Source: Aureococcus anophagefferens
Taxonomy: Eukaryota; Sar; Pelagophyceae; Pelagomonadales; Pelagomonadaceae
NCBI RefSeq assembly: GCF_000186865.1
Contig: NW_008705561.1
Location: 3,300,638 to 3,340,072 of the forward strand
Length of the DNA stretch: 39,435 nucleotides
Direction: 5' to 3'
The notes below the pieces were generated by a model. The model was not told where the DNA came from and searched no databases. It worked only from the letters and a program-made list of their open reading frames with translations. The position numbers were made by a program, and so were the translations under genes. Shown here piece after piece: positions 17,897 to 26,292 of the stretch (its first letter is position 1; each line of letters begins with the position of its first letter).

Positions 17897-18895
17897 CTAG
17901 TCGGCGAAGACGACGGTCTTGTTGCCGTAGACGATGATGCGGTCCTCGAGGTGCGCGCGGAGCGCGACCATGAGCGTGCGGCGCTCGACGCCCCGGCCCT
18001 TGCGGAGGAGGTCGTCGACGGAGTCGCGGTGGCTGACGCGCTCGACGTCCTGCTCGATGATGGGCCCCTCGTCGAGGTTCGCCGTCGCGTAGTGCGCCGT
18101 CGCGCCGATGAGCTTGACGCCGCGGTCGAACGCGCGGTGGTAGGGCTTGGAGCCGATGAAGGCGGGGAGGAAGGAGTGGTGGATGTTGATGCACTTGTGC
18201 GTGAAGGCGTCGCAGAACTCGTCGGACATGATCTGCATGTAGCGCGCGAGGACGACGATGTCGACGTCGAGCTCGCGGCAGAGCGCGATCTCCAGGTCCT
18301 CCTGGGCGCGCTTCGTGTCCTTGGTGATCTTGAAGACCTCGAAGCGGATCCCGAAGGCGTCGGCGATGGGCCGCAGGTCCTCGTGGTTCGACACGATGAG
18401 CGGGATGTCGCACTCGAGCTCGCCCGCCTTGTGCCGGAGCAGGATCTCCCAGAGCACGTGGTCGTACTTGGAGACGAAGATGCAGAGCCGCTTCGGCCGC
18501 GTGCCCCAGCTCAGCTGGAACTCGAGGCCCAGGCGCCCGCAGACCTCGTGGAGCGACGCCTCGAGCTGCTCGCCCGTCTTCCGCATCGTGCCGTACTTGA
18601 ACTCGACGCGCTGGAAGTAGCAGCCCACGCCGAGGTCGCGGTGCTGCTCGCTGTGCTCGACGACGCAGCCGTGGCTGTTGAGCAGCTCCGCCATGGCCAT
18701 GTTCACGTTCACGGAGTTGCGCCCGATGACGCGCAGCGTCCCCGTGGGGCCCTTGGCGGGCGTCGCCGCCGGGGCGATGGCCTCCCAGGGCGCCGTGCTG
18801 TAGAAGTTGTCCGACGTGCTCTCCACGGACCGCACGCTGTGGCGGCTGTCGTCCATGCCCTGCCGGTCGAACATGGCGGTGAGCGCGGCGCTCAT
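17897..18895 (-). CDS. purU: Formyltetrahydrofolate deformylase
   Basis: The product is 332 aa. An N-terminal ACT-like domain (GTLRVIGRNSVNVNMAMAEL) precedes a formyltransferase fold with PKRLCIFVSKYDHVLWEIL, IPLIVSNHEDLR, LARYMQIMSDEFC, NIHHSFLPAFIGSKPYHRAF, and GATAHYATANLDEGPIIEQD. Asn, His and Asp of these last motifs are the catalytic triad of the family. It hydrolyses 10-formyl-THF to THF and formate. The product is about 45 residues longer at the N-terminus than the usual bacterial enzyme of about 285 aa, which may be an organelle-targeting or regulatory extension. It is divergent from a formate/nitrite-type transporter gene, which could export the formate produced; that link is inferred from context. 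Confidence 0.93.
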   Translation of the reverse strand: MSAALTAMFDRQGMDDSRHSVRSVESTSDNFYSTAPWEAIAPAATPAKGPTGTLRVIGRNSVNVNMAMAELLNSHGCVVEHSEQHRDLGVGCYFQRVEFKYGTMRKTGEQLEASLHEVCGRLGLEFQLSWGTRPKRLCIFVSKYDHVLWEILLRHKAGELECDIPLIVSNHEDLRPIADAFGIRFEVFKITKDTKRAQEDLEIALCRELDVDIVVLARYMQIMSDEFCDAFTHKCINIHHSFLPAFIGSKPYHRAFDRGVKLIGATAHYATANLDEGPIIEQDVERVSHRDSVDDLLRKGRGVERRTLMVALRAHLEDRIIVYGNKTVVFAD

Positions 18896-19159
18896 GGTTA
18901 TGCTTCCGCGCCCGAGTCCACGGAATTGTTCGAAGGCAGCCCGACTTCGAGTAGTGAACTCGCGGCTGCCCTTCGCTCGATGACGTGCCTAGGTTTGCGT
19001 TGGCGAAGTAAACGTGGGAGCCCCAGGTTGAACATCCATCTCCCCTAAGGCACTTCACAGCGCTTAGGTGGCCGCCGAAAGGCAACTGCTGTAATCCCAA
19101 ATTTGTTGGCCGACACCCCCGACGAAGGTTACCAGCTGCGCGCAACAGCCTCGAGCACC
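18896..19159. promoter_or_regulatory. Divergent promoter region with an inverted repeat
   Basis: This 264-bp gap separates the purU and FNT starts. CGAAGGCAGCC at 18931-18941 pairs with GGCTGCCCTTCG at 18964-18975 (one bulge), giving a possible stem with a 22-base loop. It may be a protein-binding site or chance. Confidence 0.35.
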
Positions 19160-20293
19160 ATGGTCGCCCACAATGTCCTCTGCCACTCCAACGCCCACAC
19201 GCAGCCCCGCCCCGTGGCCTACGAGAACAAGTACGTGAACGTGAAGCGCGTCTTCAACACGCAGCCCGAGGTCATGGGCTTCGTCATCTGCGTCGGCGAG
19301 ACCATCCACGAGCGCATGCTCAAGAAGCCCATGATGACGATCCTCCTGTCCGTGCAGGCGGGCCTCCTGCTGTCCTTCGGCGTGCTCATGTCCTGCCAGG
19401 TCGGCGGCCGCTGGGGCAGCTCGACGGGCGTCAACAACTTCGTCTTCGCGGGCTTCGGCATCCCCTTCGGCCTCACCTTCATCGTCATGTGCCAGGGCGC
19501 GGAGCTCATCACGGCCAACTACATGTTCTGCTCCTTCGCCGTGCTCGCCGCCGACCCCGAGGACCGCCCGCGGCAGATCAAGGGCCTCCTCGGGAACTGG
19601 TTCTTCTGCTGGTGGTCGAACCTGCTCGGCGCCGTGCTCCACTTCGTCATGTTCGCCTGGTCCACGGGCCTCATCAAGTCCGTGCGCATCGACGGCGAGC
19701 TCTACAGCGACCCGACGGACTCGCTCGAGCACGACCAGGTGCTGTGGTACAAGTCGAACCAGGACTTCCGCGACGACATGAACGGCGACCTCTGCTCCCG
19801 CTCCAACTACGGCATGGCCAACCTCTGCAAGGTCGTCAAGGTCTGCCGCGCCAAGTGCACGGCCCACTTCACGACGTCCATCATCCGCGGCGCGGGCTGC
19901 AACTGGATGGTCTGCCTCGCGATCTGGCTCCAGATGATCGCGACGGAGCCCATCTCCAAGTTCATCATGATCTGGCTCCCCATCGAGCTCTTCATCTCGT
20001 CCGGCTTCGACCACCTCGTCGTCAACGAGTTCCTCATCCCCGCGGGCATCATGGTCGGCGGCAAGTACTACGACGACCGCTGCAACTGGGGCAACGCGTT
20101 CTGGTTCAACTTCGTGCCCGTGACCCTCGGCTCCATCGTCGGCGCCTGGTTCCTCGTCTTCCCCTTCTGGCTCATCAACAAGGACGGCTGGATGGCCGCC
20201 CAGACGAACGGCGCGGCGGCCCCGGCCACGGCCATCGTCGACGGCAAGCCCGAGACGGACCCGGAGGCCGTCGCGCTCGCGGAGAAGGCCTAG
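19160..20293 (+). CDS. Formate/nitrite transporter (FNT family)
   Basis: The product is 377 aa from ATG 19160. Six membrane spans are visible. FNT signatures are present: GAELITANYM in the first broken-helix repeat, GNWFFCWWSNLLGA, and SGFDHLVVNEFLIPAGIM carrying the conserved pore His in the second repeat. FNT channels pass formate, nitrite or lactate. Between spans 3 and 4 there is a longer hydrophilic loop than in bacterial members, with DGELYSDPTDSLEHDQV and several Cys residues (LCSR, LCKVVKVCRAKC). The N-terminus is soluble and about 40 residues long; the C-terminus is an Ala/Glu-rich tail. No intron is seen. Confidence 0.9.
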   Translation: MVAHNVLCHSNAHTQPRPVAYENKYVNVKRVFNTQPEVMGFVICVGETIHERMLKKPMMTILLSVQAGLLLSFGVLMSCQVGGRWGSSTGVNNFVFAGFGIPFGLTFIVMCQGAELITANYMFCSFAVLAADPEDRPRQIKGLLGNWFFCWWSNLLGAVLHFVMFAWSTGLIKSVRIDGELYSDPTDSLEHDQVLWYKSNQDFRDDMNGDLCSRSNYGMANLCKVVKVCRAKCTAHFTTSIIRGAGCNWMVCLAIWLQMIATEPISKFIMIWLPIELFISSGFDHLVVNEFLIPAGIMVGGKYYDDRCNWGNAFWFNFVPVTLGSIVGAWFLVFPFWLINKDGWMAAQTNGAAAPATAIVDGKPETDPEAVALAEKA

Positions 20294-20790
20294 GCGCCTC
20301 CGAGCCGCCGCGCGCCCCGCCGCCGCGTCCAGCGCGGCGGCGGGCGACGACGACGCCCCAAATCCACCGCCCCTCCACCGTGTCCCGGCCCCGACCTGGG
20401 CCGCCCGCGACCGTGACGTCGGCGCCCGGGGATGTACATGGGCGTGCCCCCCCCCGCGCCGCTAAAAGACCTGTCTGTCCGCGGGCGCGGCGGCGCCCCC
20501 CGCGCGATGGAGGCCGCGTGTGAGGCGGGTCGCGCGCGCGGCGGCCGCGTCGCACGCGCGGGCCCGGCCAATTGCAAACCCCCCGGGGGCCGCTCGCCGG
20601 GGACCGCGGCGACGGGACGCGCCTCGCCCGGCGGCGGCCCGGGCCCCTGCCGGGCGATGGTCGGGGCGGCGCGCGTTAGTCGTGCGCCGCGGTGGGCCCG
20701 TCGAGGCGGCGGCCGCGCGGCCGCCGCCGAGGGCGGCGCTTTGGGTCGGAATTCGGTGGCGGGGGAAAACTGGGGCGTCGCGCGCCCGGC
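20294..20790. other. Intergenic region, no gene seen
   Basis: This GC-rich stretch separates the convergent FNT and ATPase genes. It holds C- and G-homopolymer runs and no ORF with convincing protein content. Confidence 0.5.
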
Positions 20791-21831
20791 CTAGGCCTTG
20801 AAGGGGACGGCGGCGGGCGGCGCCTTGGCCGGCGCCGCGGCGCCGTCTTCCGCCGCGTAGTTGTAGTGGTCGAAGATCTTGTAGAGGACGATCTTCGCCG
20901 TGTCCTGGACGACGAAGAAGCCAATGTTCCAGAACCAGACGAAGGCGCAGGCCGCCGAGGAGATGGCGTCCATGGGGTACGTGTTGTCCGGCAGGTTCGC
21001 GTAGGCCGCGATGAGCGTCGCCGTGATCGTCGCCACGAGGAACGCGGCGGCGAGCGGTAAGGACGGCGCGCGCGACCAGAAGGGCCCGCGCGTGCGGCTC
21101 GCGAAGAGCGTCAGGAAGTCCGAAATCGAAATCTTCAGGTACATCATCATCGTGAGCTCCGGGTAGGGCAGGTAGTAGCGGTCGTCCTCGGCGTTCTGGT
21201 ACGCCGCGGGGACCTTGCGGCCGAAGAGGAACGCGTAGGGCGGGTAGAGGCCGTCGGCGGACGACAGGCCCATGTAGAGCAGGATGAGCGACGACGCCAA
21301 CGGCACGCAGCCCAGGACGCAGGCGATGATGCGCAGCTGGTTCAGGTCCCAGTTCTGCGGCGTCGCCGCCGGGAGCACGTGGTCGCGCGCGATCGTGAGC
21401 ATGCAGCCGTCGTTGAGGATGGTGATGATGACGATGCCGAGCACGGGGATGCAGAAGCTGTACTTGGCGCTGTCGTAGTAGTAGGGGTAGGCGCAGCCGT
21501 CCTCCTCGTAGTCGTGGCAGCCGCCGCCGTCGTCCAAGTCGTCGAGCGCGCAGTCGGAAAAGTAGGACCCGGATATGGCCTGGGAACCGCTGTCCTCGTA
21601 GCAGTAGAAGTTGCGCGGGCGGAAGACGAGGCAGGCGAGGAAGAAGAAGCAGACGAGCTGGAGCGTGCACGCGATGCGGTAGATGACGTAGTTGCGGACG
21701 CGCGCGAAGATGCACCGCGCCGTGAGCATGGCGTCGATGATGACGGACAGGCCCGGCTCCGTGAGCACGATGTCCGCCGCGGCGCGCGCCGCGTCCGTGG
21801 CGCCCTCGACGGCGATGCCGATCTGCGCCTT

Positions 21832-21864
<33 letters not shown>

Positions 21865-23548
21865 CGTCATGCCGACCGTGTGGCCCGCGAGCTGGAGGAG
21901 AGAGCGCGGTCGCCGCCGCCGCGGACTTGGCGTCGGCCGCGGAGAACTCCTTCATGTCGAGGATTAAAGGCGTCGCCTTCGCCGAGAGCGAGATGGCCCG
22001 GGACGTCTCCACGGCGATGGCCGTCTGGTCGCCCGTGACCATCTTCACCGTGATGCCCATGCCCCGCGCGCGCTCGAGCGTCTCCTTCGTGTCCACGCGC
22101 GGCGGGTCGAAGAGGCTGAGCACGCCCGCGAAGCGCCACTCCGCCGTCGCGCCGCCGCGCGCGACGGCGACGCCCAGGGACCGGAAGCCGCGGCTCGCGA
22201 GGCCGTCGTTGGCCTTCATGACGGCGTCGCCGACGGCGTGCTTGTCGGAGCAGAGGTCGAGCACGACCTTCGTCGCGCCCTTCGTGACGCGCATCTCGCG
22301 GCCGTCGGCGCCGGCGACGCGCGCCTCCGTGCGCTTGAGCACGGGGTCGAAGGGCGTGAACTCGAGCTCGCTATATTCCTCGAGGCGCGGGCGGTCCTTC
22401 TCGGCGACGGACGCGACGATGACCGTGTCGATCGCGTCCGCGCCGGACGCCATGCGCTTCGCCGCGAGCGCGCCGAGGAAGACGAGCTCGTTGGCGTCGA
22501 CGTCCGGGTCGATGAGCACGGGGTCGAAGAGCTGGAGCTTGTTCTGGGTCAGCGTGCCCGTCTTGTCGCTGCACAAAATGTCCATGCCCGCGAGCTCCTC
22601 GATCGCCGAGAGCCGCGCCAAAATCGCCTTCTTCTCCGCGAGGGACCGGCCGCCGACGGCCATGACCGTCGTCGACACGATCTGCATGGCGATGGGGATG
22701 CAGGCGACGAGGATCACGACGACCGTCGACAGCGACTCGAGGAAGTCGAGGCCCGAGTCGTAGACCTCGACGAAGATGACCGTGCAGAGCGACACGGAGA
22801 GGATGAAGAGGAGCATCGTGTTCTGGAACATGACCTTGGCGAAGCGCCCCTGCTGCTCGCCCGCGGCCCGGTTCACCATCTCCGCGGCGCGGCCGAAGAA
22901 CGTGCGGCCGCCCGTGAAGCAGACGACGGCCTCGAGCTCGCCGCGGCGGATCACGGACCCCATGAAGACCGTGTCGCCGGCGCCGCGCGTCACGGGCAGC
23001 GACTCGCCCGTCAGCGCCGCCTGGTCCACCTCGAGGGCCTTGCCCTCCCTCAACTTGCAGTCCGCGGGCACGATGTCGCCGAGCTTGAGGTTGACGACGT
23101 CGCCGGGCACGAGGAGCTTCGCCTCCAGACTCCGGAAGACGTTGCCCCGCTTCACCGACGCCTTGGGCGCCAGGGACTGCTTCAGCGCCTCGATGGCGTC
23201 GCCCGCGGACTTCTCCTCGAAGTAGCCGACGACGCCGTTGACCATCTGGAGCGTCAGCAGCACCGCGAAGTCGTCCCAGTCCTCCTCGAAGGCGACGACG
23301 ATGGTCGCGAGCCAGATCATGACGGGCATGGGGCCCCAGAAGAAGCTCAGGAAGACGAGGAGCTCGTTGCGCTTCACCTCCTCGAGCAGGTTGAGCCCGA
23401 AGCGCTCGAGCCGCGCCGCCGCCTCGGCCTCGGTCAGGCCCTCGGGCGGCGTCGCCATGGCGTACCGGATGTCCGCCTCCTGCTGCTCCTCGCGGCTCAG
23501 GGCCTGCTCCTCGTCGCCGAGCAGGGGCTTGCCCTCGGACTTGGGCAT
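20791..23548 (-). pseudogene. Plasma-membrane H+-ATPase (P3A), broken in the P domain
   Basis: Starting at 23548, MPKSEGKPLLGDEEQ leads into a P3A ATPase: TM1-2, the A domain with LTGES (179-183), TM3-4, phosphorylation motif CSDKTGTLTQN (Asp328) and the N domain with VTKGAT. Near residue 550 (about 21890-21905) the frame is lost. The second frame starts LQLAGHTVGMTGDGVNDAPA and runs through six membrane spans to the stop at 20791. The segment that should lie between, about 20 residues ending the family motif with FPEHK, is absent. As read, the gene lacks a conserved P-domain Lys and changes frame. A loop between membrane spans in the second half is Cys/Asp/Tyr-rich (SDCALDDLDDGGGCHDYEED). 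There is no long plant-type C-terminal autoinhibitory domain. A deletion or an assembly gap would explain it; no GT/GC-AG intron does. Confidence 0.8.
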
Positions 23549-23859
23549 GGCGGGCGTCGCGCGCCGCGGCGGTTTAGAGGCGCGCGTGGAGCCGGAGCTC
23601 GCGGAGCTCGCGGCGCGCGGCGGCGTCCGGCCGCGGGGGTCGCGCGGCTACCGGAGCGGGCGGCGGGCGCGAGCGGCGACGGCGGTCGACGGTCGCCGGC
23701 GCCGGCGGATCGGAGAGCGCGACGTCGACTGCGAGACGCGTCGACGATCATGCAATGCGTCCCCAGATATCTTGTGGCAACAGGTCTGCGCTCGCTACTT
23801 GCGCCCCAAAAGCTTGAAGGGCAGCACTTGGGCAGCCCCGCTGCCTTCTCGACCCCTTA
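23549..23859. promoter_or_regulatory. Promoter side of the ATPase gene
   Basis: The gap precedes the ATPase start on the minus strand. The first 150 bp are GC-rich (about 23570-23740) and the rest has lower GC. No ORF of note is present. Confidence 0.3.
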
Positions 23860-24061
23860 TGGATACGCTTGTCGACGCGGGCCGCGCATGGTGACAGCGT
23901 AACTCTTTTGTCGCTAGCAGTGTTGGATACGCTTGTCGACGCGGGCCGCGCATGGTGACGGCGTGAGTCCGTGCCTTGCCTCTCGGGGCTGCCTGCCTGT
24001 CGACGCGGGCCGCGCATGGTGACGGCGTAAGTCAGTGCCTTGCCTCTCGGGGCTGCCTGCC
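23860..24061 (+). repeat. Tandem duplications just upstream of the sulfotransferase start
   Basis: A 64-bp unit at 23934-23997 repeats at 23998-24061 with two differences. Part of it (TGGATACGCTTGTCGACG onward, 43 bp) also occurs at 23860-23902 and 23924-23966. Each unit carries CATGGTGAC, and the last such ATG (24062) is the gene start, so extra out-of-context ATGs precede the true one. Confidence 0.85.
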
Positions 24062-24717
24062 ATGGTGACCATATGCCTGTGCCTCGCCGGGGTCGTCGGC
24101 GCGACGGACCTGCTGCGGGAAGGCCGCGAGCGCGCCGAGAGATACGCCCGCTGCGACCGCCCCCGCGCGGAATACCGCAAGTACGAGGCGATGACCGCGG
24201 GCTTCGGCCGCTCGGCGCCGAGCTGGACGGCGCAGAAGCTCCTGTCGGCGGGGGGCGCCGTCTACGTCAAGAACCAGAAGTCGGGCACGCACTTCGTCGA
24301 GTCGCTCCTCGGCGGCCCCGGCGCGCGCTGGTACTACCAAAAGTTCCGCAACGCGGACCCGGCGGCGGCCTGGTTCGCCAACGCCCGCTTCGAGCGCGAG
24401 GCGAGCCGCGACCCGCGGTCCGCGGCCCTGGGCTGCGACGCGCGCGCGCCGCCGCCCGCCGTCTTCACCGTCGTCCGCGACCCCTTCGAGTCCTTCGCGT
24501 CCGCGTTCCTCGAGGCGATGTGCGTGGAGCGCGACGGCCGGGGCACGTTCGCCGGCAACCGCAAGCCCGAGTTCGCCGCCTTCGCGGCGCCGCCGCGCTC
24601 GGGCGAGGGGCCGTCGATGACCATGTCGCACGACAACGCGACGCGGCTCTTCGAGCAGTACGTCGCCGACGTCCGGCGGGGCGCGCGCATGTCGCGCCTC
24701 TTCATCCACGGCTGGCC

Positions 24718-24900
24718 GCGGGCGCCGGGGCGGGAACGGGGCGCGACGTTCCCGACTTCAAAGGCGCCGAGCTCGGCCGATTCCCACTCGTTTCGGCTGT
24801 TTTTTGGACGAGCGATCATCCCTCGGAGCGTGCTCGAAGCGTGGACGCTTGTTTCTGGAACGCTCACGTCGAATCACCCTGTTCCCGCCCAGGCAGGCGC
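24718..24900 (+). mobile_element. Introner H (family 2) with 8-bp TSDs
   Basis: The element is 24726-24892 (167 bp). TSDs GCGGGCGC (24718-24725) and GCAGGCGC (24893-24900) differ at one base. Termini are CGGGGCGGGAAC and GTTCCCGCCCAG. The core TTTCGGCTGTTTTTTGGACG matches copy G and partly family 1. GC (24718) to AG (24892) splicing restores HGWPQAHRV. Confidence 0.88.
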
Positions 24901-24979
24901 ACCGCGTCGACGCGGCGCCGCCCGGCTGCGGCGGCCTGCGCTTCATCTTCGCGCTCGAGACCGCCGGCGACGCGATCGC

Positions 24980-26054
24980 GCAACCAAAATTAGATCAGTA
25001 GGAACAAGACCGGACATTTAACTTTGAGCGCGACACTCCCGCTCGTTTTACGCGCTTTAAGCGGCCGAGGAGTCGCACACGGACAGCGCGAGACGGGCCA
25101 CGCCACTCGAACGTCCCGATATGCCCATGGCGTGCGGTGGTGGCCGCGGTAGCGCGCATGGCCGCAGCGAGCCGCGAACGGGTTCGGTGCGTTACGGGCG
25201 TCTTAAGCTTGTGCGCGAGGACAGTGACGCTGCAGATGTGGTCCGTGGTGATGATACAGCCTGCCGGACGCAGCGGCGTCGATCGGTTTGAGGTGCTCGC
25301 TCCGCGACAGCCCATGACAAGGCGTTTTCGGGACTTTATCGGGTGATCTCGAAGAAATTCGGACCCAGGGCCTCGTCGGCACGCCGCTTCGTACCGGCAA
25401 CGCCTTCGACAGCTTCGACCACCCGCCCGATCAACTCGGAGGCATCTGGCTCGTCGCACCCCGACTCTCCAACGCAAAACCGACGTCTCCGCACACAATC
25501 CCGCAGCGCGACCGGTTCCGCAGCACGGGGCGACGCAGAAAACCTCGCCGTGGCCGCGTGCCCGGCAGCGGAGACGCGGCAAGGCCTCGCCAGAGCTTCA
25601 GAGCGGGTTGCGACGCCAGATCGAGGTTGTCCGAACCCGTCTCGACAGCCTCACGGTCATCGCGGCGTCTGAGAGCGTCTCCGAGAGCCCGGAAAGTTGC
25701 CTTCAATGCCCAAACCGGGGATCTCTGTGCATTTTTGCACACGACGCCACGGGCCGAGGCTTCGATTGCACACGCAGGCGGTCCTGTCACGTTCCCCGGC
25801 GCAAAAGTCCCCGTCAAGATTCGTCTACTTCTCCCGCAGTTACGCCTCCCGTGAGGTTTCGGGCGCTCGCGCGCCGCGCGCGTCGCGCGACGACCGCGCG
25901 GCCGGAGCCGATTCCACCGCCGAACTTGGACGACGTCCGCCTCAAACACACCACGGACGCGCCTATGGGTACTTTCCGCGTACGAATCGACGTCGATCGC
26001 GTCACTTAGCGTTTAAATGGCACCCTGCGCGCCTGCTGATCAGATTTTGGTTGC
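24980..26054. mobile_element. Non-autonomous TIR transposon (about 1.08 kb) in the sulfotransferase gene
   Basis: The left end GCAACCAAAATTAGATCAG at 24980 and right end CTGATCAGATTTTGGTTGC at 26054 are inverted repeats, and weaker symmetry continues inward to CATTTAAC and GTTTAAATG. A GC dinucleotide flanks both ends and may be a 2-bp target duplication, though the flanking GC also extends the palindrome. The inside is visibly lower in GC than the host gene and has no transposase-like ORF. It lacks splice signals at its ends, unlike the introners. Confidence 0.7.
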
Positions 26055-26292
26055 GCGGCACTGGTGCCCGCCGCCGCGAACACGACGCGCGGCGGCGTCC
26101 GGCACGCCTCGGCGCGGGGGAGCCCGTGCAAGCGGCGCCTGCAGGCCGGCCTCGTCGTCTCCGACGCCGCGGCGCGCGACGTCTGCGACCTCCTGCGCAC
26201 GGACTACGCCTGCTTCGCCGACTACGCGAAGCCGCCCGCCTGCCGATGACGCGCGGTGCGCTTATTCGCCGCGGGGCCCCGGGGGGTCGCGC

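Larger units (their letters stand above)
24062..26249 (+). pseudogene. Sulfotransferase-like secretory protein, interrupted by a TIR element
   Basis: Exon 1 (24062-24717) encodes signal peptide MVTICLCLAGVVGATD, then VYVKNQKSGTHFVESLL, which resembles the 5'-phosphosulfate-binding loop, and FTVVRDPFESFASAFLEA, which resembles the 3'-phosphate motif of PAPS-dependent sulfotransferases. Introner H (24718-24892) splices GWP to QAHRVDAAPPG. After FALETAGDAIA the reading runs into a 1.08-kb insertion and stops at 25001. The natural C-terminus is found beyond it at 26057-26249: ANTTRGG, then AGLVVSDAAARDVCDLLRTD and YACFADYAKPPACR, stop. Removing 24980-26056 restores one frame. As it stands the gene would give a 254-aa product lacking the end of the domain. 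The acceptor substrate is unknown. Confidence 0.65.

Noticed and set aside
20462..21890. Continuation of the first ATPase frame to 20462
   Set aside because: After the break it is an Arg/His/Pro-rich shadow; the real C-terminal half lies in another frame ending at 20791.
21870..21960. An intron to explain the ATPase frame change
   Set aside because: No GT or GC donor with an AG acceptor restores both frame and the missing FPEHK region; the bases for that segment are simply absent.
24978..26056. The sulfotransferase insertion as a long introner intron
   Set aside because: Its ends lack the CAG acceptor and there is no 8-bp TSD beginning with GT or GC next to an AG.
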